Source of the DNA: Nitrospirota bacterium
GTDB taxonomy: Bacteria; Nitrospirota; Thermodesulfovibrionia; UBA6902; DSMQ01
Assembly: GCA_016207865.1 (NCBI GenBank)
Contig: JACQZD010000052.1
Location: 1-34,903, forward strand
DNA length: 34,903 nt
Direction of reading: 5' to 3'
Of the stretch, positions 7,942 to 16,486 are shown piece by piece. A program made the position numbers and the translations under genes. Below the pieces are notes generated by a model. It saw only the letters and a list, made by a program, of their open reading frames with translations, searched no databases and was not told where the DNA came from. Within the stretch, counting starts at the first letter, position 1; every line of letters begins with the position of its first letter.

Positions 7942-9039
7942 ATGGAAGAGCAAACGACAACAACACCTGCAAATCACAGCAAGAAAAAAATAGCCGTCTT
8001 GGTTTTTACAGTCATTTTAATCATCGGCGCGGTTACAGGGTATTTTTATTCCCGGTACAAAAGCACCCACATCTCAACTGACGATGCGTTTGTTGAAGGC
8101 GATATACACACCATCGCATCAAAAGTGCCCGGCACGGTCAGGAATATTTATGTTAAATCCAACCAGCCTGTTAAAAAAGGCGCTGTCCTCCTGGAGTTAG
8201 ACCCTGCTGATTATGAAGTGAAGGTAAAAGAGGCCAGGTCCGCACTTAATGCTGAAAAGGCAAAATCAGCGGTGATTGCCGCAAAAATAGAATCATCACA
8301 AAAACAGATAGCAGAGTTAAATTCCCGGGCAAACGCGATAAAGGGGCTTCTGGCAGTACAGGAGGCAAATCTCCAGCAGGCAGAATCAGACATGAAAAGG
8401 GCAGAAGCCCTTTTCAAAGAAAACCTGATTCCCCATGAAAAATATGAAAAAGCAGCAACCAATTATAAGACCTCTTTTGCGATGGTGCAGGCGGCGGCAG
8501 AGGGACAGAAATATTCAACACTATCAGTTGAAACCCAGAAATCAGTCGTAAAACAGGCAGAAGCGGAAAAGACAGCCCTGCAGTCGGCTATAAAGCAGAA
8601 AGAAGCCTTGCTTGAAGCAACAGAGCTTAATCTCGGATACACAAAAATCTACGCGCCTGCAGACGGTTATGTCACAAAAAAATCTGTTGAATCGGGCAAT
8701 CAGATAAATGCCGGACAGCCTCTCATGGCAGTGGTCCCTCTTGATGAAGTGCATGTGATTGCAAACTTCAAAGAGACCCAGCTTGAGAAGATAAAGCCCG
8801 GGCAAACGGTTGAAATAAAGGTAGACACCTACCCCGGCAAAAAATTCACAGGCACAGTTGAAAGCATCATGGCCGGCACAGGAGCAGCGTTTTCTTTATT
8901 CCCCGCTGAAAACGCCACAGGCAACTTTGTCAAAGTAGTGCAGAGAATACCCGTAAAAATACTTATTGATAAAAACTCAGACCCCGAACATGTTTTACGA
9001 GTCGGGATGTCCGTCGTGCCGGTGGTATTGGTGGAGTAA
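7942..9039 (+). CDS. emrA: EmrA/HlyD-type membrane fusion protein
   Basis: Periplasmic adaptor for an MFS efflux pump, 365 residues. A short cytoplasmic N-terminus and one transmembrane helix (KKIAVLVFTVILIIGAVTGY) precede the hallmark STDDAFVEGD. A lipoyl half (ASKVPGTVRNIYVKSNQPVK), a long coiled-coil hairpin (about 95-215, rich in Ala/Glu/Lys), the second lipoyl half (YAPADGYVTKKSVESGNQ) and a beta-barrel complete the fold. AGAGGAG directly upstream supports the start. It is six bases from the DHA2 transporter gene, so the two form an EmrAB-like operon. Confidence 0.93.
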   Translation: MEEQTTTTPANHSKKKIAVLVFTVILIIGAVTGYFYSRYKSTHISTDDAFVEGDIHTIASKVPGTVRNIYVKSNQPVKKGAVLLELDPADYEVKVKEARSALNAEKAKSAVIAAKIESSQKQIAELNSRANAIKGLLAVQEANLQQAESDMKRAEALFKENLIPHEKYEKAATNYKTSFAMVQAAAEGQKYSTLSVETQKSVVKQAEAEKTALQSAIKQKEALLEATELNLGYTKIYAPADGYVTKKSVESGNQINAGQPLMAVVPLDEVHVIANFKETQLEKIKPGQTVEIKVDTYPGKKFTGTVESIMAGTGAAFSLFPAENATGNFVKVVQRIPVKILIDKNSDPEHVLRVGMSVVPVVLVE

Positions 9040-9045
9040 TACCCT

Positions 9046-10593
9046 ATGAACAAATGGCTTGTTGCATTGACAGTAATGCTTCCGACTCTGATAGAGATTA
9101 TTGACACCTCTGTCGTCAATGTCTCTCTGGACCACATCCGCGGAAGCCTGTCGGCAGGCATTGATGAATCCACGTGGACGATAACATCCTATCTCGTTTC
9201 AAACGCAATCATAATCCCGATGACCGGGTGGCTCAGCAGATTATTCGGAAGAAAGCGCTATCTGATATTTTCCATATCATTATTTACATTAAGCTCCCTG
9301 CTCTGCGGCTTTGCATGGAACCTGCAGAGCCTTGTGCTGTTCAGAATTTTTCAGGGTATCGGAGGCGGCGCGCTTCAGCCCATATCACAGTCTGTCTTAT
9401 TTGAAACGTTTCCCCGGAAACAGCACGGCATGGCAATGGCAATATTCGGCGTCGGCATTATGTTCGGGCCTATTATTGGTCCCTTGCTCGGAGGCTGGAT
9501 AACAGACAACTGGTCGTGGCACTGGATATTCTTTATAAATATTCCGATAGGGATAATCTCCATTCTGCTTGTAATGTTTTTCATCATGGACCCTCCTTAC
9601 ATGAAGCGCATGAAGATGAAGATTGACTACTGGGGGCTTGCGTTTCTCGTACTCGGGCTCGGCTGCCTTCAGATAGTCCTTGACAAAGGAGAGCGTGAAG
9701 ACTGGTTCTCATCAAACTTCATTGTCTGGATGAGCTTAGTCTCGGCAGTCTCTTTGATACTTTTTATAATTACGGAGCTGTTTGCAGAGCATCCTGTCGT
9801 GAACCTGAAGGCCTTTAAAAATCTCACCTTCAGCACAGGGAATATTGTGATGTTTTTTGCGTTTTTCAATCTCTTCGGCAGTATCGTTCTTCTCCCGATA
9901 TTCCTCCAGACGCTTATGGGTTATACATCAACGCTCGCAGGTGTAGTGCTCGGGCCCGGAGGCGTTGCGACACTCATAGCAATGCCGATTGCAGGGAGGC
10001 TCGTGACAAAGATGAATCCAAAGATATTGCTGGGCTTCGTAATACTGGTATCCGCATATTCAACGCATCTCATGTCCCAATTCACCCTCTCGGCGGATTT
10101 CAACACAATAATATGGACCAGGATTGTTCTGGGCATAGGCATGGGATTTCTTTTTATACCGCTTACGACACTGACCATGTCAGGCGTCAAAAAGGAGGAA
10201 ATGGGCAATGCAACTGCTATTTACAACCTTTTAAGAAATCTCGGCGGAAGTTTCGGTGTTGCATTTATCACCACAATGATTGCAAGACGCTCGCAGTTTC
10301 ATCAAAATCATCTTGTAGAACATCTTACGCCGTTTGATGTAAACTATCAGACAATTTTATCGCAGATTTCTCAATTCCTGCATCTCAGGGGGGTTGAAGA
10401 AAGCGGCTCGCAGCATGCGGGTTTGAGCGCCATTTACGGCCAATTATTAAGACAGGCTTCCATGCTGTCCTTTAATGATGCCTTTTATCTCCTAAGCCTG
10501 CTCATGGTCTGCACCCTGCCTCTTTTGCTGTTAATAAGGAGGAGTGCAATAAGAAATGAATCTCCCCGCCGCAGAGACAGCGGGGTATCTTAA
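9046..10593 (+). CDS. emrB: EmrB/QacA-type MFS drug transporter (DHA2, 14 TM)
   Basis: Proton antiporter of the inner membrane, 515 residues with about 14 hydrophobic helices. DHA2 hallmarks are visible: TM1 IDTSVVNVSLDHIRG, motif A WLSRLFGRKRYL, and motif C FGPIIGPLLGGWITDNWSWH. It pairs with the adaptor six bases upstream. The last residues (SPRRRDSGVS) are encoded by a small palindrome, ccccgccgc...gcggggtatc, of a family also seen at 7801 and 19725. They lie beyond the last helix and are probably dispensable. The substrate is not deducible. Confidence 0.93.
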   Translation: MNKWLVALTVMLPTLIEIIDTSVVNVSLDHIRGSLSAGIDESTWTITSYLVSNAIIIPMTGWLSRLFGRKRYLIFSISLFTLSSLLCGFAWNLQSLVLFRIFQGIGGGALQPISQSVLFETFPRKQHGMAMAIFGVGIMFGPIIGPLLGGWITDNWSWHWIFFINIPIGIISILLVMFFIMDPPYMKRMKMKIDYWGLAFLVLGLGCLQIVLDKGEREDWFSSNFIVWMSLVSAVSLILFIITELFAEHPVVNLKAFKNLTFSTGNIVMFFAFFNLFGSIVLLPIFLQTLMGYTSTLAGVVLGPGGVATLIAMPIAGRLVTKMNPKILLGFVILVSAYSTHLMSQFTLSADFNTIIWTRIVLGIGMGFLFIPLTTLTMSGVKKEEMGNATAIYNLLRNLGGSFGVAFITTMIARRSQFHQNHLVEHLTPFDVNYQTILSQISQFLHLRGVEESGSQHAGLSAIYGQLLRQASMLSFNDAFYLLSLLMVCTLPLLLLIRRSAIRNESPRRRDSGVS

Positions 10594-10612
10594 AAATGAT
10601 GTGCAAACTATC

Positions 10613-10704
10613 GTCATTCCCTGACTTGATCGGGGAATCCAGACGCCGTTCTCCGATTTAATCAGGGGAACAGAATGGATTGTCCGGTCAAGCCGGACAA
10701 TGAC
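10613..10704. repeat. Dispersed palindromic repeat
   Basis: Bounded by gtcattcc and caatgac, with hairpins ccctgacttgatcgggg and ttgtccggtcaagccggacaa. It overlaps a possible ATG at 10675, which argues against that start for the next gene. Confidence 0.85.
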
Positions 10705-10719
10705 AAACTTTCAGAAAAA

Positions 10720-11880
10720 ATGACTATATTTTTAATTTTTTACTGCGTATATGCGGCCGGAAATGTTTATGTTTTTTTGAAAGTCAGGCATGTTTTTAGT
10801 CCGGGCCTTTTGGCAAGCATTCTGTTAGGTTTATTCCTGACATTCATGACTTTCTCGCCAATGTTAATACATTTATGTTCTCTCCACTGTCTGCATACAA
10901 TGACAAAAATTTATGCATATCCGGGCTACATGTGGGTTGCAGTCATTGTGTTTTTTGCCTCAGTTGGAATTTTACTGGACCTCTATAGTCTCATCATCAG
11001 AACAGGCGGATTTCTCCTTCAAAACAATTCAATCAGGAAAATCTCAATCTCTCAGCAGACGTCATTTTTTATCACTGTTTTTTTTACAATAGCGCTCACT
11101 GTCTACGGTTATTTTGAGGCGCAGAATTTACAGGTGGAAAAATTAACAATCAGCACCTCAAAGCTTCCTGAAAATGCAGGCAAATTAACCATAGCGCAGA
11201 TATCAGACTTGCATCTTGGAGTCATTATAAGGGAAAAACATCTGGACAAGGTTTTAAAAGTCATTGAAGCGGCAAACCCTGATTTGATAGTCTCAACCGG
11301 GGACCTTCTTAACGGAACGGTGGATAATATTGACTACCTTGCGGGGCACATTAAAAAAATTAACGCACGGTTAGGTAAATTTGCAGTGACCGGCAATCAC
11401 GAATTTTACGGCGGCCTAGATAATGCCGTAAAATTCATGCAGAACTCCGGCTTTACCGTGTTGCGCGGCGAGGGTGTCAGCATACAAAATCTAATTAATA
11501 TCGCTGGCCTTGACGACTCCGCAGTCAAGGACTTTGAACCGGCTGAAAATGTTCCAAAAAAGTCCGTAAGAAAAATCATCTCGGAACTTCCCCGCAATAC
11601 CTTTACAATATTACTTAACCACAGACCTGAAATAGACGGAGACGCACTCGGAACTTTTGACCTCATGCTCTCAGGACATACGCATAAAGGGCAGATATTT
11701 CCCATCCGCATTATTCCCAAACTAATGTTCCCTATAGACTCCGGTTATGCAAAACTGCCCCAGGGTTCTTCCGTCTATGTAAGCCGGGGCGCCGGGACCG
11801 CAGGGCCGCCCGTGCGTTTTCTTGCCCCTCCGGAGATAACGATTATTGAGATTGTCCCTGAAAAGCAAATTCAAAAATAA
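10720..11880 (+). CDS. Membrane-anchored metallophosphoesterase (YkuE/calcineurin-like)
   Basis: Binuclear-metal phosphoesterase, 386 residues from the ATG at 10720. Residues 1-130 contain about four transmembrane helices. The catalytic domain follows, with metal-binding motifs SDLHLG (D163), TGDLL (D195), GNHEF (N226, H227) and SGHTHKGQ (H320, H322). An in-frame ATG at 10675 lies in a palindromic repeat and would add MDCPVKPDNDK, so the later start is preferred, although no clear Shine-Dalgarno is seen. The four-TM plus phosphoesterase layout is known for proteins of undefined substrate, with lipid-linked phosphoesters a possibility. It stands alone between the efflux and aromatic clusters. 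Confidence 0.88.
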   Translation: MTIFLIFYCVYAAGNVYVFLKVRHVFSPGLLASILLGLFLTFMTFSPMLIHLCSLHCLHTMTKIYAYPGYMWVAVIVFFASVGILLDLYSLIIRTGGFLLQNNSIRKISISQQTSFFITVFFTIALTVYGYFEAQNLQVEKLTISTSKLPENAGKLTIAQISDLHLGVIIREKHLDKVLKVIEAANPDLIVSTGDLLNGTVDNIDYLAGHIKKINARLGKFAVTGNHEFYGGLDNAVKFMQNSGFTVLRGEGVSIQNLINIAGLDDSAVKDFEPAENVPKKSVRKIISELPRNTFTILLNHRPEIDGDALGTFDLMLSGHTHKGQIFPIRIIPKLMFPIDSGYAKLPQGSSVYVSRGAGTAGPPVRFLAPPEITIIEIVPEKQIQK

Positions 11881-11890
11881 ACAAACGGAT

Positions 11891-11919
11891 TTGTAGAAAT
11901 TGCCGGATTTCTTTATAAT
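11891..11919 (+). promoter_or_regulatory. Possible sigma-70 promoter for the aromatic cluster
   Basis: A perfect -10 hexamer TATAAT (11914-11919) lies 17 bases after a weak -35 (TTGTAG, 11891-11896). It is about 57 bases before the pheA start. The -35 match is poor, so confidence rests mostly on the -10. Confidence 0.4.
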
Positions 11920-11976
11920 TAAGCTTTGCAATACTTAAGCAGGGCAGACGGCCGATACCCTGTGGGGAGAAAATTT

Positions 11977-13044
11977 ATGGACGAAATTAAAAAACTCAGG
12001 GAAGAAATCAACAACATTGACGCCCACATACTTGATTTATTAAACAAACGTACAGAAGTTGCCCTTGAAGTAGGAAAGACTAAAAAAGACAAGCAGATAA
12101 CCCCTCATTCGCCTGACCGGGAGGTGGAAATACTTCAGAGGCTTGAGCAGTTAAACCCAGGACCCTTTCCCAACAGCGTCCTCAAGGCCATCTACAGGGA
12201 AATCTTCTCGGTGTCAATCTCATTGAGACAGCCTTTAAAAATAGCATACCTTGGACCTTCGGCAACCTTCACGCATCTTGCAGCCCAACGGCAGTTCGGC
12301 TTACTGACAGAATATAAATCCGAAAGCACTATTAAAGGTGTTTTTGAAGCGGTTGAAAGGGAAGAATGCCATTACGGGGTAGTGCCGATTGAAAATTCCA
12401 CGGCAGGGGTCGTCAACTATACATTAGACGTGTTTATAGATTCTGAATTGAAAATTGCCTCTGAGATAATGCTTGAGGTATCGCACAATTTATTATCCAA
12501 AACAGGCAAGAAATTAGACATTAAAAAAATTTACTCGTTTCCTCAGGCCACGGCCCAGTGCAGGGGCTGGCTTGAGGAAAACCTCCCGGGCATACCTGTC
12601 ATAGAGGAAATGAGCACCGCCGCCGCCGCCGAACGCGTTTCAAAAGACCCGGGCGCCGCCGCCGTTGCAAGCGAGCTTGCGGCAAGCATTTACAACCTTC
12701 AATTCGTTGAAAAGGGGATTGAAGACCGCAAATACAATTACACCCGCTTTCTTATAATCGCAAAAGATTTTCCCGCCAAAACCGGGAAGGACAAGACCTC
12801 AATCATGTTCTCAATTAAAGACAAGGCAGGCGCCCTTTACGCAATACTTAAACCATTTGCAAAACACAAAATCAATCTTAAAAAGATTGAATCAAGACCC
12901 TCCAGAAGAAAGGCCTGGGAATATATATTTTTCGTTGACATGGAAGGACATATAGAAGACAAAAAGGTCAAAAAGGCAATTGACGAAATAAAAAAAGAAT
13001 GCCTTTATCTTAAGGTGCTCGGCTCCTATCCGTCGGCGGACTAG
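11977..13044 (+). CDS. pheA: Chorismate mutase / prephenate dehydratase (P-protein)
   Basis: Bifunctional enzyme converting chorismate to prephenate and then to phenylpyruvate, in phenylalanine synthesis. Of 355 residues, an AroQ chorismate mutase helix bundle spans about 1-85 (EEINNIDAHILDLLNKRTEV). The prephenate dehydratase domain spans about 88-270 (AYLGPSATFTHLAA, PIENSTAGVV, YNYTRFLII). A C-terminal ACT domain carries the Phe-binding ESRP motif (KKIESRPSRR), so feedback inhibition by phenylalanine is expected. The ATG at 11977 is preceded by tggggaga at a suitable distance; an in-frame ATG at 11926 lacks any ribosome binding site and adds non-family residues. First gene of the aromatic cluster. 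Confidence 0.95.
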   Translation: MDEIKKLREEINNIDAHILDLLNKRTEVALEVGKTKKDKQITPHSPDREVEILQRLEQLNPGPFPNSVLKAIYREIFSVSISLRQPLKIAYLGPSATFTHLAAQRQFGLLTEYKSESTIKGVFEAVEREECHYGVVPIENSTAGVVNYTLDVFIDSELKIASEIMLEVSHNLLSKTGKKLDIKKIYSFPQATAQCRGWLEENLPGIPVIEEMSTAAAAERVSKDPGAAAVASELAASIYNLQFVEKGIEDRKYNYTRFLIIAKDFPAKTGKDKTSIMFSIKDKAGALYAILKPFAKHKINLKKIESRPSRRKAWEYIFFVDMEGHIEDKKVKKAIDEIKKECLYLKVLGSYPSAD

Positions 13045-13075
13045 TAAGGGAGTCATATGTAAAGCCTCATAATTT

Positions 13076-13148
13076 GTCATTCCCGCAAGCGGAGCGCGTC
13101 GGGAATCCTTCTGAAAACAAAGAAAGATTCCGGACAAGCCGGAATGAC
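13076..13148. repeat. Dispersed palindromic repeat
   Basis: gtcattcccg...cgggaatcc and gattccgg...ccggaatgac form a copy of the main repeat family. It occupies most of the 162-base gap between the pheA and hisC genes. Confidence 0.85.
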
Positions 13149-13206
13149 GAAAAAGCTGACATTACTTACATAATTTTCAATAGTTACAAATAACCAATAA
13201 CAAATT

Positions 13207-14289
13207 ATGGTAACTTCACCTGACCACATAAAAACAATCAAGCCTTACGTACCGGGCAAGCCCGTTGAGGAGCTTGAGCGAGAGCTCGGCATCAAGGGCG
13301 CTATAAAACTTGCATCCAATGAAAGCTCTCTGGGCCCCTCCCCGTCTGTGCTCAGAGCGCTGCGTCATGCGCTTAAGGGAATCAACAGATATCCTGACGG
13401 AAGCTGTTATTACCTTAAAACCTCCCTCGCAGAAAAACTCGGCGTATCTCCCGAAGAAATCATGCTCGGCAACGGCTCCAATGAACTGATTGAGCTTGCG
13501 GTGCGGACATTTTTTAACGCAGGGGATGAGGCGATAATGGCCCATCCGTCTTTTGTCGTCTACTCAATGATAACCCAGGCGGCAGGCGGAAAAAATGTAG
13601 TGGTCCCCCTCAAAGAGTGGCGTCATGACCTTGAGGCCATGGCATCGCGGATAACAGAAAAAACAAAGATTATTTTTATTGCAAACCCGAACAACCCGAC
13701 AGGCACAATCAATACAAAAGCCGAGATGGACGCCTTTATGAATAAGGTGCCCGAAGGCGTGCTTATTGTTGTTGACGAGGCTTATTATGAATATGTTACA
13801 TCTCCTGAATACGCTGACAGCATGAAGCATTTCAGGCAGGGGCGGGATATCTTGATACTCAGGACTTTTTCAAAGATTTACGGGCTTGCAGGGCTGAGAA
13901 TCGGCTACGGCATTGCCAAGCCGTCATTAATTACAGAGCTGAACAAAATCCGCCAGCCGTTTAACGTCAATTCAATGGCTCAGAAGGCGGCGCTTGCATC
14001 ACTTGAAGATGAAAAACATATTTCAAAGGCAAAAAAAATTAATGAAAAAGGGAAAAAATATCTTTACAGGGAATTAAAGGCCTTGCAGTTTGATTTTGTA
14101 CCTACCGAAACAAACTTTATATATGTTATTTTAAAAGATGACAGCGCCGGTCAATTATACGAAAAGCTTTTACGCAAGGGCATTATTGTCAGGCCCATGG
14201 GACCAAGGGAAATCAGGGTGACAATAGGACTGCCGGAGGAGAATGAGAAATTCATAGAAACACTTAAGAAAATTCAAAATGCAGAATGA
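13207..14289 (+). CDS. hisC: Histidinol-phosphate / aromatic aminotransferase (HisC family)
   Basis: PLP-dependent class I/II aminotransferase, 360 residues. Family motifs are KLASNESSLGPSP near the N-terminus, IANPNNPTGT (PLP/substrate binding), VDEAYYEY and RTFSKIYGLAGLRIGY, with the PLP lysine at K223. Lying between prephenate dehydratase and DAHP synthase, it most likely transaminates phenylpyruvate and hydroxyphenylpyruvate (or arogenate-pathway substrates) and may also serve histidine synthesis. This dual use is known for HisC members in such clusters; here it is inferred from context. The final residues (IQNAE) overlap a small AT-rich inverted repeat (14285-14325). Confidence 0.93.
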   Translation: MVTSPDHIKTIKPYVPGKPVEELERELGIKGAIKLASNESSLGPSPSVLRALRHALKGINRYPDGSCYYLKTSLAEKLGVSPEEIMLGNGSNELIELAVRTFFNAGDEAIMAHPSFVVYSMITQAAGGKNVVVPLKEWRHDLEAMASRITEKTKIIFIANPNNPTGTINTKAEMDAFMNKVPEGVLIVVDEAYYEYVTSPEYADSMKHFRQGRDILILRTFSKIYGLAGLRIGYGIAKPSLITELNKIRQPFNVNSMAQKAALASLEDEKHISKAKKINEKGKKYLYRELKALQFDFVPTETNFIYVILKDDSAGQLYEKLLRKGIIVRPMGPREIRVTIGLPEENEKFIETLKKIQNAE

Positions 14290-14325
14290 AAAATTGAAAA
14301 TTATGGAACTCATTAATTTTTCATT
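14285..14325. repeat. Small AT-rich inverted repeat at the hisC 3' end
   Basis: aatgaaaaatt (14285-14295) pairs with aatttttcatt (14315-14325), giving an 11-bp perfect stem with a 19-base loop. It straddles the hisC stop codon. It is not followed by a T-run convincing enough to call a terminator. Confidence 0.6.
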
Positions 14326-14363
14326 TTTAATTTATAACTTTTAATTTATAAATGGGGGAGACA

Positions 14364-15389
14364 ATGGATATTATAGTACTTGGACCTGGAGCAACAGATA
14401 AAAAAATTCAGCGGATAGTCAGGAAACTTGAAGATAAAGGCTTCACTGCCAATATTTCAAGGGGGACGGAGCGGACCGTCATCGGCGTAATCGGCGACAC
14501 TTCAAAAATTACTGATGAGGAAAGCAGTACTTTTGAATCAATGCCGGGAGTTGAAAAGGTCCTCCGCATTATCCAGCCTTATAAGCTTGCAAGCAGGAGT
14601 TTTAAATCAGAAGACACGACTATTAAAATCAACGGGCATGTGATTGGAGGCAGGAAAATACAGGTTATTGCCGGGCCCTGCGCAGTTGAAAATCTGCCTA
14701 CGCTTTTGAAAACGGCGAAGGAAGTAAAAAAAGCCGGGGCGGCATTTATACGGGGCGGCGCATACAAACCGAGGACTTCGCCCTACAGTTTTCAGGGGCT
14801 TGGAGAGGAAGGGCTCAGATACCTCGCAGAGGTGAAAAAGCAGACCGGAATGCCGGTTGTTACAGAGATAATGGATCCGAGAGACATGGAGGCAATCCTT
14901 CAATATGCCGATATAATCCAGATAGGCGCAAGAAACATGCAAAACTTCAGGCTGCTGCTTGAAGTAGGCTCTTACAACAAGCCTGTGCTTTTAAAAAGGG
15001 GACTATGCTCAACCATCAAGGAATTGCTTATGGCGGCAGAATACATCATGTCAAAAGGCAACAATAAGGTTATCCTGTGCGAAAGAGGGATAAGGACCTT
15101 TGAGACAGAAACCAGGAATACGCTGGATTTAAGCGCCGTTCCTGTCTTAAAAGAACTTTCCCATCTGCCGGTCGTAGTGGACCCGAGCCACGGCGTCGGC
15201 AAGCGGCAGCTCGTTGCGCCTATGGCAAAGGCGGCTGTTGCAGCAGGGGCGGACGGACTGATAATTGAGGTGCACGCGCATCCTGAAAAGGCCTTGTCAG
15301 ACGGAGAACAGTCCCTGAAGCCTGAAAAGTTCAAGACCCTGATGAAAGAGCTGCGGGCGGTTGCAAAAGCTGTAGGCAGGGAAATTTAA
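14364..15389 (+). CDS. aroF: 3-deoxy-7-phosphoheptulonate synthase (DAHP synthase, type I-beta)
   Basis: First committed enzyme of the shikimate pathway (phosphoenolpyruvate + erythrose-4-phosphate). Of 341 residues, about 1-75 form the ferredoxin-like regulatory domain typical of Thermotoga-type enzymes. The barrel follows, with VIAGPCAVE, FIRGGAYKPRTSPYSFQG (binding loop), IQIGARNMQNF, LLKRG and VVDPSHGVGKR. Feedback control by tyrosine or phenylalanine through the N-terminal domain is typical of this subgroup. The ATG at 14364 follows a GGGGGAG Shine-Dalgarno (14354-14360). An in-frame ATG at 14352 overlaps that site and is less likely. Confidence 0.95.
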   Translation: MDIIVLGPGATDKKIQRIVRKLEDKGFTANISRGTERTVIGVIGDTSKITDEESSTFESMPGVEKVLRIIQPYKLASRSFKSEDTTIKINGHVIGGRKIQVIAGPCAVENLPTLLKTAKEVKKAGAAFIRGGAYKPRTSPYSFQGLGEEGLRYLAEVKKQTGMPVVTEIMDPRDMEAILQYADIIQIGARNMQNFRLLLEVGSYNKPVLLKRGLCSTIKELLMAAEYIMSKGNNKVILCERGIRTFETETRNTLDLSAVPVLKELSHLPVVVDPSHGVGKRQLVAPMAKAAVAAGADGLIIEVHAHPEKALSDGEQSLKPEKFKTLMKELRAVAKAVGREI

Positions 15390-15421
15390 GTTGCAGTTGA
15401 TGGTGTATTTTAATGATAAAC

Positions 15422-15582
15422 ACCCAACAGCATATATGTTTGAAAAACTTTAAGGCAACACCCTAAAGTCATGCTGCCTTTTTGTAAATAGTTCCGAGCA
15501 ATTACTTAAAACTTTTTGCAGCATGACAGATAATAATCATCGTTGTTTTCTTAAAGTTTTGAAGGCATATATGCTGTTGGGT
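15422..15582. repeat. 161-bp nested palindromic element
   Basis: Outer arms acccaacagcatatatg (15422-15438) and its exact reverse complement (15566-15582) are perfect over 17 bp. Inner arms gtcatgctgc (15468-15477) and gcagcatgac (15518-15527) are perfect over 10 bp. Between them lie further paired stretches (actttaag/cttaaagt, caac/gttg). No gene lies in the 227 bases between the aroF and tyrA genes. A similar architecture occurs at 33341-33516. Confidence 0.85.
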
Positions 15583-15616
15583 AATAACCACAAGGAACAT
15601 CTGAAAATATTAATTT

Positions 15617-16486
15617 ATGAATGATTTAAATTTTAAGCGTGTTGCAATAATCGGAGTCGGACTTATTGGCGGCTCTTTTGCGCTGGCCCTTAAAAAATAC
15701 GGATTCGCCGGCAAAATAGCAGGAACAGGCAGGAAAAAAGAAAATCTCGCCAGGGCCAAGGAAATGGGACTGATTGACGAATATTCCACATCTGCCTCAG
15801 AAAGTGTTTCAGACGCGGATTTAATCGTGCTTTCAACCCCGGTCGGGCAGTTTGAGGATATTTTTAAAACCATCAGAAAAAACATAAAGGCAGGCGCAAT
15901 CGTCACTGACGTCGGGAGCGTCAAGACCGAGGCAATAAAAATACTTGAGCCGCTCATGCCCCCGGGCGTGAATTTTGTCGGCAGTCATCCTATCGCAGGC
16001 AAAGAACGCTCAGGCATTGACAGCGCATCGCCTGATCTTTTTAAAAACGCGCGCTGTATTGTCACTCCCACGCCGGATACTGATAAAAATTCTCTAAAAA
16101 AAATCCTGGCCCTCTGGACCGAGCTCGGATCCAAGACATCGCTGATGAGCCCGGAGCAGCATGACTGGATTTTTGCCGCAACAAGCCATCTGCCTCATAT
16201 AATTGCCTACGCCCTCATAAATACCATTCTTGATTTAAACCAAAACACCCTGCCTCACAGCGGCCCGAGTCTGAGAGATATGACCAGGATTGCGCTAAGC
16301 TCTCCTGAATTATGGCGCGATATTTGCTTATGCAACAAAGAAAACATACTCAAATCCCTTAATCAGTTTTTGTCTTCCATCACGCACTTGAAAGGGCTTA
16401 TTGAAAAATCCGACGCAGACGGCCTTGAGAAGGAATTTCAAAAAGCGCAGACAGGCCGGCGGCTCCTGGAAAAGGCAGAGCCTTGA
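15617..16486 (+). CDS. tyrA: Prephenate (arogenate) dehydrogenase
   Basis: NAD(P)-dependent oxidative decarboxylation of prephenate toward tyrosine. The 289-residue protein has an N-terminal Rossmann fold with VAIIGVGLIGGSFALAL and the helical dehydrogenase domain with SHPIAGKERSG, DWIFAATSHLPHIIAYAL and GPSLRDMTRIA. The conserved active-site histidine is in TSHLPH. No fused chorismate mutase or ACT domain is seen, so the mutase step is supplied by the P-protein upstream. The stop codon overlaps the TTG start of the EPSP synthase gene (TTGA), so translation of the two is probably coupled. Confidence 0.95.
   Translation: MNDLNFKRVAIIGVGLIGGSFALALKKYGFAGKIAGTGRKKENLARAKEMGLIDEYSTSASESVSDADLIVLSTPVGQFEDIFKTIRKNIKAGAIVTDVGSVKTEAIKILEPLMPPGVNFVGSHPIAGKERSGIDSASPDLFKNARCIVTPTPDTDKNSLKKILALWTELGSKTSLMSPEQHDWIFAATSHLPHIIAYALINTILDLNQNTLPHSGPSLRDMTRIALSSPELWRDICLCNKENILKSLNQFLSSITHLKGLIEKSDADGLEKEFQKAQTGRRLLEKAEP

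Noticed and set aside
7651..7977. Minus-strand open frame of 108 codons
   Set aside because: Translates repeats (PLPLRERGRVRG, FRHSRENGNPE) and lies in the palindrome cluster, so it is an artefact of repeats.
15422..15582. Retron-like msr/msd RNA, because of the nested inverted repeats
   Set aside because: No reverse transcriptase gene is nearby and the arm layout lacks the expected a1/a2 plus priming G context.
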